DNA of 40,739 nucleotides from Limosilactobacillus pontis DSM 8475. GTDB lineage: Bacteria; Bacillota; Bacilli; Lactobacillales; Lactobacillaceae. The first letter of the stretch is position 1. Each line of letters starts with the position of its first letter. The translations under genes and the position numbers were made by a program. The stretch lies in contig NZ_AZGO01000030.1 of assembly GCF_001435345.1 (NCBI RefSeq), positions 1-40,739 on the forward strand, written 5' to 3'. The notes under the pieces are model-generated. The model was not told the DNA's origin. It worked only from the letters and a program-made list of their open reading frames with translations, and did not search any database. Shown piece by piece: positions 23,627 through 32,253 of this stretch.

Positions 23627-25420
23627 TTAGTCAGTATTACCGGACAGGTAGGCGCCGATCTCGTCCATCATGATTTGGCCATACTTCTTCAACTTGGCCT
23701 GGCCGACCCCGTTGACCGTCAGGAAGTCGGCCGGGGTCTGAGGCTGCAGGCGGGCCATGTCATGAAGGGTCCGGTCGGAGAAGATCATAAACGGTGGGAC
23801 CCCCTGATCGTCGGCTAGTTTGCGGCGCTGCTTACGAAGAAGCTCAAACAGGGCCGCCTGCTCCGGCGTCTCATCCACTGTCGTCGACGACCGGGTCGGC
23901 TGGGGTTCACTCCGCCGCTGGACGGTGGCCTCACCATCAAGAACCCGCCAACCGGGCTTGGCAATCTTAACCACCGGGTATTGGCCGCCATCCAACTCCA
24001 GGTAACCGGTGGCCAGCAGGTAGTCGACCAGGGCGCCAGCGGCCTGCTGGGAGAGCTTGAGGGCGCCGTAATGTTCCAGCTGGTCGGCGTGGAGCTGGTT
24101 GATCCGCTGGTCGTGGGACCCGGTCACCACCTTGGCGACCAGGGACTTGCCGAAGCGGCCGTGAAGCTCCTTGACTACGGCGATGACTGCTTGAGCCATG
24201 GCGGTGATGTCCTCCAGCTGGCGGTCGTCGGTGCAGTTGCTGCAATGGCCACACGGCTCGCATTCCTGGCCAAAGTAACTGACAATCTGCTGCTGGAGGC
24301 AGCGCGGGGTGTTGGCGTAGGCGGTGACCGCCTGGAGCTTCTCGTACTGGACCTCCCGGTACTCGTCGTCAGCGGTCGACTGGTCGATGAACCAGCGATA
24401 CTGCTGGATGTCATTGGCGTGGTAGAGCATCACCGCCTCGCTGGGCAGACCGTCCCGCCCGGCGCGCCCGGCCTCCTGGTAGTAGGACTCCAGGTTCTTG
24501 GCGCTGGTCGCGTGGAGGACGAAGCGAACGTTGCTCTTGTCGATGCCCATTCCAAAGGCGTTGGTGGCCACGATCACCGGTACCCGGTCAAACTGGAAGT
24601 CATCCTGGACCTGGGCCCGGTCCTCCGCCGTCATCCCGGCATGATACATTGCCGCCTGGATCCCGTGTTCGTTGAGAAAGGCAGTCAGCGATTCAACCCG
24701 CTTACGGGTGTTAGCGTAGATGATCCCGGCCTCACCCTGGTGGGCTGTCAGGTACTTGAGGATATACTGACGGATCCCCTGGTGCGGGTGGGCCACCGCA
24801 AAGCTGATGTTCGGCCGGGCAAAGCTGGTGATGACAAAGTTGTCTTCGGGGATTCCCAGCTGGTCGCCGATGTCTTGCTGGACCTGGGGCGTAGCGGTGG
24901 CAGTCAGGGCCAGGATCGCTGGATGGGTCTTGAGGCGTTGGATGGCGTCGTTGAGCTGGCGGTAGGCCGGGCGGAAGTCGTGCCCCCATTGGGAGATACA
25001 GTGGGCCTCGTCGATTGCCACCAGGTTAATGTTGAGAAAGCCCAGCTGGTACTGGAAGTAATCCATCGCCAGCCGCTCCGGGGTCACGTAGAGGAGCTTG
25101 ATCTCGCCATTGTAGGCACTGCGCAGAATCGGGTTGACCTCTTCACGCGGGGTAGCGCTGTTGAGGGCCGCGGCGGCGATCCCGTTCTGGCGGAGCGAGT
25201 CGACCTGGTCCTTCATCAGGGATAGGAGGGGTGAGACGACGATCGTCACCCCGGGATTGATCAGGGCCGGGATCTGGTAGCACAGGGACTTCCCCCCACC
25301 GGTCGGCATCACTGCCAGGGTGTTATGACCTTCCAAAACCTGCTTGATGACCTGCTCCTGACCGTCGCGGAAGTGGTCAAAGCCGAAGTTGGTGTGTAAG
25401 ATTTCTGTTGGTGTCGCCAT
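23627..25420 (-). CDS. recQ: ATP-dependent DNA helicase RecQ
   Basis: 597 residues, full length for RecQ. Walker A MPTGGGKS at 38-45; DEAH box followed by the aromatic-rich loop (AIDEAHCISQWGHDFRPAY); helicase-C domain with the motif VI region (YYQEAGRAGRDG); zinc cysteines (PRCLQQQI...CEPCGHCSNC); winged helix; and an HRDC domain at the C-terminus (DQGVPPFMIFSDRTLHDMA...LTVNGVGQAKLKKYG). It unwinds DNA 3'-5' in recombination and fork repair, acting with RecJ and RecFOR. AGGGGAG precedes ATG at 25420. Single gene. Confidence 0.95.
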   Translation of the reverse strand: MATPTEILHTNFGFDHFRDGQEQVIKQVLEGHNTLAVMPTGGGKSLCYQIPALINPGVTIVVSPLLSLMKDQVDSLRQNGIAAAALNSATPREEVNPILRSAYNGEIKLLYVTPERLAMDYFQYQLGFLNINLVAIDEAHCISQWGHDFRPAYRQLNDAIQRLKTHPAILALTATATPQVQQDIGDQLGIPEDNFVITSFARPNISFAVAHPHQGIRQYILKYLTAHQGEAGIIYANTRKRVESLTAFLNEHGIQAAMYHAGMTAEDRAQVQDDFQFDRVPVIVATNAFGMGIDKSNVRFVLHATSAKNLESYYQEAGRAGRDGLPSEAVMLYHANDIQQYRWFIDQSTADDEYREVQYEKLQAVTAYANTPRCLQQQIVSYFGQECEPCGHCSNCTDDRQLEDITAMAQAVIAVVKELHGRFGKSLVAKVVTGSHDQRINQLHADQLEHYGALKLSQQAAGALVDYLLATGYLELDGGQYPVVKIAKPGWRVLDGEATVQRRSEPQPTRSSTTVDETPEQAALFELLRKQRRKLADDQGVPPFMIFSDRTLHDMARLQPQTPADFLTVNGVGQAKLKKYGQIMMDEIGAYLSGNTD

Positions 25421-25550
25421 GGTATCTCCCCTTCATTGAACCTGCTATATGATGTATACGTAAAATCTGGTCAACGCCTTCCATGATACTACGAATTTTC
25501 ACCATCTTGACAAAGTTGTGCGATAATTAAAATATCGGAGATGATAATAT

Positions 25551-26426
25551 ATGGAAAAAGTTAAATTAAACAATGGTCTGGCGATGCCCCAGGTCGGCCT
25601 GGGCGTCTGGAAGGTGCCACTCGACGTGACGGCCAAGATGGTCGCCACCGCGGTCGAAAATGACTACCCCCTGATCGACACCGCCAAGCAGTACGGCAAC
25701 GAGCAGGGGGTCGGTCAGGGAATCGCTGCCGGGCTGGCTGCCACTGGCAAGTCCCGGGACGACCTCTTCTTGACCACCAAGATCTTCAACGGTGACCAGG
25801 GCGACTACGACCGGGTCCGCAACGCCGTCAACCAGCAGTTGGCCGCCCTGCAGACCGATTACGTTGACCTGCTCCTCCTCCACTGGCCGGTCTTCAACCG
25901 TTACAACACCAGCTGGAAGGCCCTCGAAGATATCTACCGCGACGGCCAAGCCAAGGCGATCGGTGTCTGCAACTTCAACGTCGACCACCTGACCAACCTG
26001 CTCGACCATGCTGAAATCAAGCCGATGGTCAACCAGATCGAGTTTAACCCGCGGATCCACCAGCCGGACACGGTCGCCTTCTGTCAGGGGCAGCACATCC
26101 AGCTGGAAGCCTGGTCACCGCTGGGCAACGGGCAGCTGCTCGACAACCCGGTAATCAACAAGATCGCCAAGGCCAAGGGGAAGTCCCCGGCCCAGGTCGA
26201 GCTGCGTTGGGAAATCCAGCAGGGCTTCGTCGTCATTCCAAAGTCGACCCACGCTGCCCGGATGAAGGAGAACGCCGACATCTTTGACTTCAGCCTCGAC
26301 GCTGACGAGATGGAGGAGATCGCCATGCTCGACGAAGAGAAGCACTCCATCTGGTACCAAAAATTCAAGTGGTCCGGAAATCCGGACGGGGTCGATGACT
26401 ACATCGCCAAGCCGGGTGCCTACTAA
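25551..26426 (+). CDS. Aldo/keto reductase
   Basis: 291 residues, a TIM-barrel NADPH-dependent reductase. The catalytic tetrad is visible: Asp and Tyr in LIDTAKQYGNEQGVG, Lys in FLTTKIF, His in LLLHWPVFN. The cofactor-binding block VVIPKSTHAARMKEN near the C-terminus fits NADP(H). It probably reduces aldehydes, methylglyoxal or diketo compounds; in lactobacilli such enzymes are often called 2,5-diketo-D-gluconate reductase without proof. GGAG lies 10 bases before ATG. Monocistronic. Confidence 0.92.
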   Translation: MEKVKLNNGLAMPQVGLGVWKVPLDVTAKMVATAVENDYPLIDTAKQYGNEQGVGQGIAAGLAATGKSRDDLFLTTKIFNGDQGDYDRVRNAVNQQLAALQTDYVDLLLLHWPVFNRYNTSWKALEDIYRDGQAKAIGVCNFNVDHLTNLLDHAEIKPMVNQIEFNPRIHQPDTVAFCQGQHIQLEAWSPLGNGQLLDNPVINKIAKAKGKSPAQVELRWEIQQGFVVIPKSTHAARMKENADIFDFSLDADEMEEIAMLDEEKHSIWYQKFKWSGNPDGVDDYIAKPGAY

Positions 26427-26429
26427 TAG

Positions 26430-26484
26430 CGGCCGTGTCCCACTTCATTACCAAACGACGGTTTACCGAGCCGCCGCTTTTTAG
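26430..26484 (+). terminator. Possible terminator after the aldo/keto reductase
   Basis: AGCGGC just after the stop can pair with GCCGCT ahead of TTTTT, with an inner CGG/CCG hairpin. The large imperfect loop makes this uncertain. Confidence 0.4.
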
Positions 26485-26604
26485 TTTGCTTAAACAACGG
26501 TCGTGGATGGCCTTATACTGAGCATTTACGTCTTTCTGCTTACAAGCTCCCCCTAATCATGCGTTATAATGGAATCTGTCAACCTTAAGAAACGGAGCAA
26601 GTTC

Positions 26605-27546
26605 ATGAAGTACCACTTTATCATCAATCCCTGTGCGGGTGGCGGCAAGGCCTGGACCGCCTGGCACCAGGTTCAAACCGCACTGGCTGCCAAACCGGGG
26701 ATCCAGTTTGATCACGCCACCAGTCAGTACGCCGGTCACCCCCGCGAGCTCGCGATCCAGGCAGTCCAGCGCGGTGACTGCGACTGCCTGGTCGTGGTCG
26801 GCGGCGACGGCACCCTCCACGAGGTGATCACCGGCCTGATCGCGACCCAGCAAGAGGAGCCCCTGCCGGTCGGCTACATTCCCGCCGGTACCGGGAACGA
26901 CTTTGCCCGCGGCTACGGGATCGCCACCGAACCCCGCCAGGCCCTGGACCAGATTCTTACCAACCAGCACCCCCACTGGATCAACATCGGCCACTACCAT
27001 GATTTCAGCCGCGAGTGCGAGGGGATCTTCCTCAACAACTTCGGGATCGGTTTCGACGCGGCAATCGTCCACGCCACCAACCATTCCCGGGCCAAGGCCT
27101 TCCTGAACCGCCACCACCTCGGCACCTTTGCCTACATCTACAAGGCGGTTCGGGTCTTCTTCGCCCAACCGGCCTTCCGGGTGGTGGTCGACGATGATGG
27201 ACACCAGCGAACCTTTAACCACGCCTTCCTCCTGGTTGCCAGCAACCACCCCTACATCAGTGGTGGGGTCCGGATCGCAGCCGACCAGCGGATCGACCGG
27301 CGGGAGCTGGAACTGGTAGTGGTCGAGAAGCGCCACTGGCTAACCTTGCTCTGGGCAATGCTGATGTTTGCCAGCGGCCACTTGGTCGACTCCCGCTTCG
27401 CCCACCTCTTCCGCGGGACCCAACTGCGCTATGCGGTCACCCCCGCTCAGTACGGCCAGATCGATGGTGATGAACCGGGCAAGCCCCCCCTTGACCTGGC
27501 CCTGGACTGTTGCTCTTACCCGCTCTGGCAGACGCCACTATGGTGA
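26605..27546 (+). CDS. Diacylglycerol/lipid kinase (DagK/YegS family)
   Basis: 313 residues. Conserved blocks of the DAGK catalytic domain: FIINPCAGGGKA at the N-terminus, VVVGGDGTLHEVITGL (nucleotide-binding GGDGT), PAGTGNDFARGYGI, and FLNNFGIGFDAAI further on. The enzyme phosphorylates diacylglycerol or related lipids to recycle them into phospholipid and lipoteichoic-acid metabolism. ATG 26605 has GGAG 8 bases upstream; a TATAAT -10 is at 26565-26570. The last residues (YPLWQTPLW) end where a TnpB relic begins, overlapping its antisense by about 30 bases, so the extreme C-terminus may have been altered by that insertion. Confidence 0.9.
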   Translation: MKYHFIINPCAGGGKAWTAWHQVQTALAAKPGIQFDHATSQYAGHPRELAIQAVQRGDCDCLVVVGGDGTLHEVITGLIATQQEEPLPVGYIPAGTGNDFARGYGIATEPRQALDQILTNQHPHWINIGHYHDFSRECEGIFLNNFGIGFDAAIVHATNHSRAKAFLNRHHLGTFAYIYKAVRVFFAQPAFRVVVDDDGHQRTFNHAFLLVASNHPYISGGVRIAADQRIDRRELELVVVEKRHWLTLLWAMLMFASGHLVDSRFAHLFRGTQLRYAVTPAQYGQIDGDEPGKPPLDLALDCCSYPLWQTPLW

Positions 27547-27890
27547 ACTACTCGGCCATCAATGACCGCGCTTCTGTGAACATGTGGGTAACCACCCTGG
27601 TACCTAAAGAGCATCTTAAAGGCTTGAGCGAGGTTATGATTAACCACGAGAAAACTAGTTGCGTCACTAACGCTAAGGAATGGATATTCCTGCTTGAGTC
27701 TTTTCAGGAGATAATTCATACCATATTCATTGACGAAGTGACTGCTAGGATTGTTTCGATACCGCTCTTTAGCCATCGCCAACATCTGGTTCCAAACAAA
27801 GCGATCATTACCAAACATCTGCCATAATTGTTCTCTCTGCTGAGCATTGGGATATAGACGGAGCTTAATGCCTTTTATAATCTGCGCCAT
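27516..27890 (-). pseudogene. IS200/IS605-type TnpB (OrfB) 5' fragment
   Basis: About 124 codons. The N-terminal KGIKLRLYPNAQQREQLWQMFG and FVWNQMLAMAKERY are the hallmark helix-turn-helix start of IS605-family OrfB/TnpB; the fragment continues to about FRYQGGYP and then loses similarity. The OrfB zinc finger and RuvC-like catalytic domains are absent, so no RNA-guided nuclease activity is possible. Orientation is opposite to the lipid kinase, whose stop it overlaps. No TnpA and no clear element ends were found. Confidence 0.85.
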
Positions 27891-28063
27891 TTTTTACCAT
27901 CATTCCTTCATCAACGATCAGTTAACAAAGCTAATTAATGTCCTAGTGCCAATCTTTCCGTTAAGTGTATTATATCATTTTTTTCAAACGTATGTTCGCT
28001 ATAAAATCAAAAAATGGACAATTCATCACGTCCTTAAAAGAACGTGTTTCCTTGTCCGCTTTC

Positions 28064-28105
28064 AAAAAAACAACACCGGATAAATCCACAGATTTATCCG
28101 GTGTT
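28064..28105 (-). terminator. Strong intrinsic terminator
   Basis: A 15-bp perfect stem (28072-28086 with 28091-28105) around a four-base loop. On the minus strand seven U residues (28070-28064) follow shortly after. It terminates the broken membrane-protein gene. Confidence 0.9.
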
Positions 28106-28111
28106 ATTTGC

Positions 28112-28640
28112 TTAATTATCCGGCTGGGCGTAACCATTCTCCTGAATAGACTTCTGGTCGGACTTCTTCGCTTTATTGAACATATCGAGGAAGTCATCGT
28201 AGGTCATGTCAATCTTGGTGTAATGGTCAATGTCCCATTCATATGTGGGGGTGCTTAGCCGTTGTTTCAAAGGAAATGTGGCTCCCATCCTTATTGAGCT
28301 CGAGCTTGTAGTGGTCCTTATTGTAGACAGAGTGAACGTTAAGGATGAAACAATTGTTCCCCATCGCCTTCCAGATACCACGGTAAGCCGACCCGTAGTA
28401 ACCCTCGTCACTACCCCCAATCTCCGGGGTGGCCATCATCAAGGTCCCGTTCCGGTTGAAGTAGATATAATTTGGCTGCGGACCGTACTTGGCATCAGCA
28501 TCGGATTCCTTTTCCTTATAAACCCCAGTCAGCATCTCGGTCTCGTTCCAGACGGTGAGCACGTGATTGACGTAGACGGCTAGCCCACCGAGGACCAGAA
28601 CCGCGATAATTATAATGATCTATTTTGTACGTTTCCTCAT
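28112..28640 (-). pseudogene. Broken gene for a small membrane-anchored protein (nonsense codon plus frameshift)
   Basis: Read from ATG at 28640 (AAGGGG upstream), codons give MRKRTK, then TAG at 28622-28620, then IIIIIAVLVLGGLAVYV (one membrane helix) and a soluble region TEMLTGVYKEKESDADAKYG. The reading frame runs to codon H-P at a run of five C residues (plus-strand G run 28247-28251), where it shifts. Removing one C restores PTYEWDIDHYTKIDMTYDDF and runs to the terminator. So the gene was about 175 codons long with two lesions. Function unknown; the family is not recognised. The frameshift could be homopolymer slippage or a sequencing error, but the internal stop is independent of it. 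Confidence 0.75.
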
Positions 28641-28743
28641 TCGTATTTCCCCTTATCCCTTACTTAACAGTCGCCATTTTATCATAAGAAGGGGGGTGCC
28701 AATTCATTGAACGTCGTCTGAGTGCATTGAAGGCAAATTTTTA

Positions 28744-28788
28744 CTAATAAAACAGCGGCCAATCGCTCTCTCGCGGTCAGTCGCTGTT
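28744..28788 (-). terminator. Terminator after the carboxymuconolactone-decarboxylase gene
   Basis: AACAGCG (28751-28757) pairs with CGCTGTT (28782-28788) with inner GC pairs; a short U-rich tail follows on the minus strand. Confidence 0.6.
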
Positions 28789-28797
28789 GATTCTTGC

Positions 28798-29118
28798 CTA
28801 GTCATCCCAGACCTTCTTGGCCACGTTAAATGCGGACCAGGCGTTTGGCCAGCCGACGTAGAAGGCCAGCTGGGTGATCATCTCGGCGATCTCTTCCTTG
28901 GTGATCCCGTTCTTCTTAGCCGTCTGCATGTGGTATGGCAGTTGCGCAAAAGCCCCCTTGGTGATCAGGGCGGTCACCGTCAGGAAACTCCGGTCACGTG
29001 GGCTGAGTTCCTTCTCCCGGGACCAGACCTGTCCAAACAAGACGTCATCGTTTAATTCCGCGAATTTCGGGGCGAAGTCGCCCAGCTGGTCGCGGCCAGC
29101 GGTTTGTTTCCTAGCCAT
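28798..29118 (-). CDS. Carboxymuconolactone decarboxylase (CMD/AhpD-like) family protein
   Basis: 106 residues, all-alpha. The segment LSPRDRSFLTVTALITKG...LPYHMQTAKKNGITKEEIAEMITQLAFYVGWPNAW is the CMD core, with the conserved His and Glu. Members without the AhpD CxxC pair, as here, are usually annotated as decarboxylases or of unknown substrate. GGAGG precedes ATG at 29118. It follows the cupin gene by 15 bases and is the last gene of the flavodoxin-cupin-CMD set under the divergent LysR regulator. Confidence 0.9.
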   Translation of the reverse strand: MARKQTAGRDQLGDFAPKFAELNDDVLFGQVWSREKELSPRDRSFLTVTALITKGAFAQLPYHMQTAKKNGITKEEIAEMITQLAFYVGWPNAWSAFNVAKKVWDD

Positions 29119-29133
29119 GAGAATCCTCCTTTT

Positions 29134-29550
29134 CTACTTCGTCAGCTGATCGTAGTAGTCGTCAGTGACCTTCTCGCACCATTCACTGGTCCCCTTAGTG
29201 ATCGCGATGTGGGAGAACCAGGAATCCTTGGTAGCACCATGCCAGTGCTTGACGCCCTCGTGAATTGCGACCACGTCACCGGGCTTCAGGAGTTGGGCTG
29301 GCTTGCCCTCCTCCTGGTACCAGCCCTCACCGGCCGTGACCAGGAGAATCTGGTAGCCGTCGTGGTGGATGTGCCAGTCGTTGCGGCAGCCGGGCTCGAA
29401 GTTGACGTTGGCGACGTTGATGTCGATGTTGTCATCAGGGCTGACCAGGCCGTTGAGGTAGCTGGTCCCGATGAAGTACTTGGCGTAGGCGACGTTCTTG
29501 TCACCGAAGCCAAAGAGGTCGTTCTTTACTGCTTGTTCGTCCCTTGCCAT
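29134..29550 (-). CDS. Cupin-domain protein
   Basis: 138 residues. Both cupin motifs are seen: DWHIHHDGYQILLVTAGEGWYQEEG (two His plus Gln/Glu metal ligands) and KPGDVVAIHEGVKHWHGA (His). It is a small metal-binding beta-barrel of the kind paired with CMD proteins in lactobacilli and often fused to them elsewhere. A catalytic role in aromatic or quinone chemistry is possible but not shown. AAGGGAAG precedes ATG at 29550. Same operon as the CMD gene and probably the flavodoxin gene about 100 bases upstream. Confidence 0.9.
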   Translation of the reverse strand: MARDEQAVKNDLFGFGDKNVAYAKYFIGTSYLNGLVSPDDNIDINVANVNFEPGCRNDWHIHHDGYQILLVTAGEGWYQEEGKPAQLLKPGDVVAIHEGVKHWHGATKDSWFSHIAITKGTSEWCEKVTDDYYDQLTK

Positions 29551-29651
29551 TATCAGTACTTCCCTTTAATGTCTTGATTACCTTTAATATAAGAGGAAAC
29601 CGCAATAATGTAAAATGCTTATTATCGAGCCTTATCCATTCAAATAATGTA

Positions 29652-30128
29652 TTATAATTTACGTAACCAGGTCGCTAGGGCCGAAACGGCAAAACGTGGA
29701 GCGGCATGGGTCAGGACGTGGTAACCCGTGATCACGTAGAGCTTACCGGCGTGGGCGATGAAGTCCTGCTGGTAGTTGCCGGTGGCGCTCCAGCCGGTGC
29801 TAAACGGTGCCACAACACCTGAATAGCCCTGCAACTGCTTTAAAAGCTGCATAATCGGCGAGGAAACCTGGCCGTCCCAGACCGGGCCGCCGACCAGAAT
29901 TGCGTCGTAGTAGTCCAGTTTCGGCAGTTTGGTCGTTAGGACCGGTAGCTGGCCGCTGGTCCGCTGCTTTTTATAGACCTTATTGGTGGCGGTCATGTCG
30001 TCGGGAAAGGTCCCCGGTGCCACCCTGACCTGCAGGATGTCGGCGTCGGTCAGCCGGTGGATCTGGCTGGCGAGTTTCGCCGTCGTTTCAAATTGTGAAT
30101 AATACAAAATCAGTGCCTGTTTGGCCAT
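29652..30128 (-). CDS. Flavodoxin-family protein
   Basis: 158 residues. Start MAKQALILYYSQFETTAKLASQI contains the FMN phosphate-binding loop (S-x-T-T in a flavodoxin pattern). DAILVGGPVWDGQVSSPIMQLLK supplies the isoalloxazine-binding loop, and a late VVAPFSTGWSATG loop fits the fold. It probably reduces quinones or supplies electrons. ATG 30128 has AAGGGA about 10 bases upstream; the longer in-frame upstream ORF runs antisense through the LysR gene and is rejected. Divergent from the LysR gene, 39 bases apart. Confidence 0.87.
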   Translation of the reverse strand: MAKQALILYYSQFETTAKLASQIHRLTDADILQVRVAPGTFPDDMTATNKVYKKQRTSGQLPVLTTKLPKLDYYDAILVGGPVWDGQVSSPIMQLLKQLQGYSGVVAPFSTGWSATGNYQQDFIAHAGKLYVITGYHVLTHAAPRFAVSALATWLRKL

Positions 30129-30167
30129 TTCAATCATTCCCTTACTTAGAATCTGGAGGTTTTTCAT

Positions 30168-31049
30168 ATGGACACGCGCGTCATCAAATACTTTCTCACG
30201 GTCGCTCACACCAATAATATCACAAAGGCCGCCAAGCAGCTGCACGTCACCCAGCCGACTCTCTCCCGGCAGATCATGGACCTGGAGAGTGAGCTGGGCG
30301 TCACCCTCTTCGACCGCCAGCAGCGACGGATGGAATTGACACAGGCCGGGGTCCTCTTTCAACGGCGGGCCACCACGATCCTCCAGCTCCTCGACCAGAC
30401 CGAGGCGGAACTCCTCCGCCAGGACAGTGACGAACTGACCGGGACGATCAATCTGGGCTGTGTCGTCTCCAGCGTCTCCCCCTACCTGATGGGGCTAGTC
30501 GACCAGTTCCAGCAGGCTCACCCGGCGGTCCGCTTCAACCTCTTCGACGGCGACGGTGACTTCCTCCGCCGCCAGCTCGATGAGGCCGCTACCGAGCTGG
30601 CCTGCCTGATCGAGCCGGTCGAGGCAGCTAAGTACAACTACCTGGTCCTGCCCAGCCGGGAGCAATGGGGGATCATTTTGCGTGCCGACGACCCCCTGGC
30701 CAAGAAAACGGCCTTCACCCGCGACGACCTCTACAAGCTGCCCCTGATCATCCCCCACCGCAACATCGTCCGCGATGAGGTCAGCGACGTCCTCAAGCTC
30801 GACCAGCGCAGGCTCAACGTCCGTGCCAGCAACAACCAGCCCAGTAACGCCATCGCCCTGATCCGGACCGGTCACTACTACGGCCTGGCGATCAAGGGAG
30901 TGGCCGACCTCTTCCACGACCCCGCCATCACCTTCGTTCCCTTCACCCCGGCGACCAGCACCGGCCACGTCCTGGTCTGGAAGAAGAACCGCCAGCTGTC
31001 CACGGCGGCCGAACGCTTCCTCCAGTTCGTCACCGATCACGCTAATTAA
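30168..31049 (+). CDS. LysR-family transcriptional regulator
   Basis: 293 residues. Winged helix-turn-helix at residues 1-60 (FLTVAHTNNITKAAKQLHVTQPTLSRQI) and a LysR substrate-binding domain after about residue 90. GGAGG is 8 bases before ATG. The gene lies 39 bases from the divergent flavodoxin-cupin-CMD operon, the standard arrangement for a LysR regulator controlling its neighbour and itself. The inducer is unknown; an electrophile or quinone is inferred from the targets. Confidence 0.92.
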   Translation: MDTRVIKYFLTVAHTNNITKAAKQLHVTQPTLSRQIMDLESELGVTLFDRQQRRMELTQAGVLFQRRATTILQLLDQTEAELLRQDSDELTGTINLGCVVSSVSPYLMGLVDQFQQAHPAVRFNLFDGDGDFLRRQLDEAATELACLIEPVEAAKYNYLVLPSREQWGIILRADDPLAKKTAFTRDDLYKLPLIIPHRNIVRDEVSDVLKLDQRRLNVRASNNQPSNAIALIRTGHYYGLAIKGVADLFHDPAITFVPFTPATSTGHVLVWKKNRQLSTAAERFLQFVTDHAN

Positions 31050-31087
31050 AGAAGACCCGCACCGTTAATTGCGATGCGGGTCTTCTT
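31049..31087. terminator. Intrinsic terminator between lysR and azlD
   Basis: AAGAAGACCCGCA pairs perfectly with TGCGGGTCTTCTT around a 13-base loop; it lies between convergent genes. Confidence 0.85.
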
Positions 31088-31090
31088 ATT

Positions 31091-31429
31091 TCAAAAGATA
31101 AAGTTAACCAAAACAATGTAGCTGACGGTTCCCACGATTAAAGAGAGGAACATGCTCCGCCGCCAGAGGTGGATGACCACCGTGATCAGCCCAGCGATCA
31201 GGTCCGGTAGGCCGTGGTCCCCGGACAAGAGGTTGATATTGCGGTAGCAGTATACCACCAGCATCCCCATGATGGCGGGCGGCAGGAAGGCGCCGAGTCC
31301 CTTGATAAAGGGCGACGGCTCGTCGCGGTCGTCCTTGCCACTGGTGAAGAGATTAAACGGCAGCCAGCGGGTGATGAAGTTGGTCACCGTGGCGATCGCA
31401 ATTGTGATGACCTGTTGAACGATGGTCAT
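31091..31429 (-). CDS. azlD: AzlD-type branched-chain amino-acid exporter small subunit
   Basis: 112 residues with four hydrophobic segments. The N-terminal TIAIATVTNFITRWLPFNLF and the GLGAFLPPAIMGMLVVYC block identify AzlD. It forms an exporter with AzlC for branched-chain amino acids and analogues. Its ATG overlaps the AzlC stop by four bases (ATGA), so translation is coupled. Confidence 0.9.
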   Translation of the reverse strand: MTIVQQVITIAIATVTNFITRWLPFNLFTSGKDDRDEPSPFIKGLGAFLPPAIMGMLVVYCYRNINLLSGDHGLPDLIAGLITVVIHLWRRSMFLSLIVGTVSYIVLVNFIF

Positions 31430-32130
31430 GCCCGGTCACCGCCCTTCTGGTGACGACGGTAGAAGTAGTAGTACTCGGCGACCAGGAGCAGGAGGGTCGC
31501 GATCAGAAAATAGGTCTTACCGAAAACCAGCAGGCAGCCGATCGTGATTGCCACCCCACTGAGCGAACTGATGTGGCGTTTCTCCTGCATGAACTGCTCC
31601 AGGGCCAGGACGATGAAGAGGGCCGTCATCACGAAGTCCAGCCCCTTGACCTGAACGTTGAAGGTCGCACCGAAAAAACCACCGAGAAAGGCCCCCAGCA
31701 CCCAGTAGGCGTAGTCCAGGATGGTGATCCAGGCCTGGACACTGGTCTCGTCACAGTCGTCCGGCACCTGCAAGCTGTAGTTGATCACGAAGGTCTCGTC
31801 GGTCAGGCCAAACAGCAATAGGAACTTGCGCCAGCCGCGGTGCGGGTACTTGGTCAGCATCGAGATCCCGTAGAAGAATTGGCGGAAGCCGACCACCGCC
31901 GTGATCAGCAGGACGTTGACCGGGTTGAAGTGCTGGGTCAAGAGGGTGGCGATGATGAATTCGACCGAACCCCCGTAGATCGTTGCCGCCATCAGAGTCG
32001 GGTACCAGAACGAAAAGCCCAAATTGTGCATGTACAGGCCGTAACCGAGCCCCAGGATCACGTAGCCGAAGAAGACCGGGCTAGACCTGGTCAGGGCCAG
32101 GCGAAAGTTGCGTCCACGCTTACTATTCAC
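31426..32130 (-). CDS. azlC: AzlC-type branched-chain amino-acid exporter large subunit
   Basis: 234 residues with about seven hydrophobic segments. The MAATIYGGSVEFIIATLL block and VGFRQFFYGISML are AzlC signatures. Together with AzlD it exports leucine, isoleucine or valine and toxic analogues (family knowledge). The start is GTG at 32130 with AGGAG five bases upstream. No regulator of the AzlB/Lrp type is adjacent. Confidence 0.9.
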   Translation of the reverse strand: MNSKRGRNFRLALTRSSPVFFGYVILGLGYGLYMHNLGFSFWYPTLMAATIYGGSVEFIIATLLTQHFNPVNVLLITAVVGFRQFFYGISMLTKYPHRGWRKFLLLFGLTDETFVINYSLQVPDDCDETSVQAWITILDYAYWVLGAFLGGFFGATFNVQVKGLDFVMTALFIVLALEQFMQEKRHISSLSGVAITIGCLLVFGKTYFLIATLLLLVAEYYYFYRRHQKGGDRA

Positions 32131-32203
32131 ATTATCTCCTCCCCATTAAAACAATGCCCTCATTCTACCAGACCGCTCGTCCCCTGGCCAGACAGTCAAA
32201 AGT

Positions 32204-32238
32204 AAAAAAGCACCTCAACTTTTCTTTAGTTGCGGTGC
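32204..32238 (-). terminator. Intrinsic terminator after the GNAT gene
   Basis: GCACCTCAACT (32210-32220) pairs with AGTTGCGGTGC (32228-32238) with one mismatch; six U residues follow on the minus strand. Confidence 0.85.
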
Positions 32239-32253
32239 CTTAGCTATCTTAAT

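Noticed and set aside
23981-25225. 414-codon plus-strand ORF opposite recQ
   Set aside because: Antisense shadow of a complete RecQ helicase.
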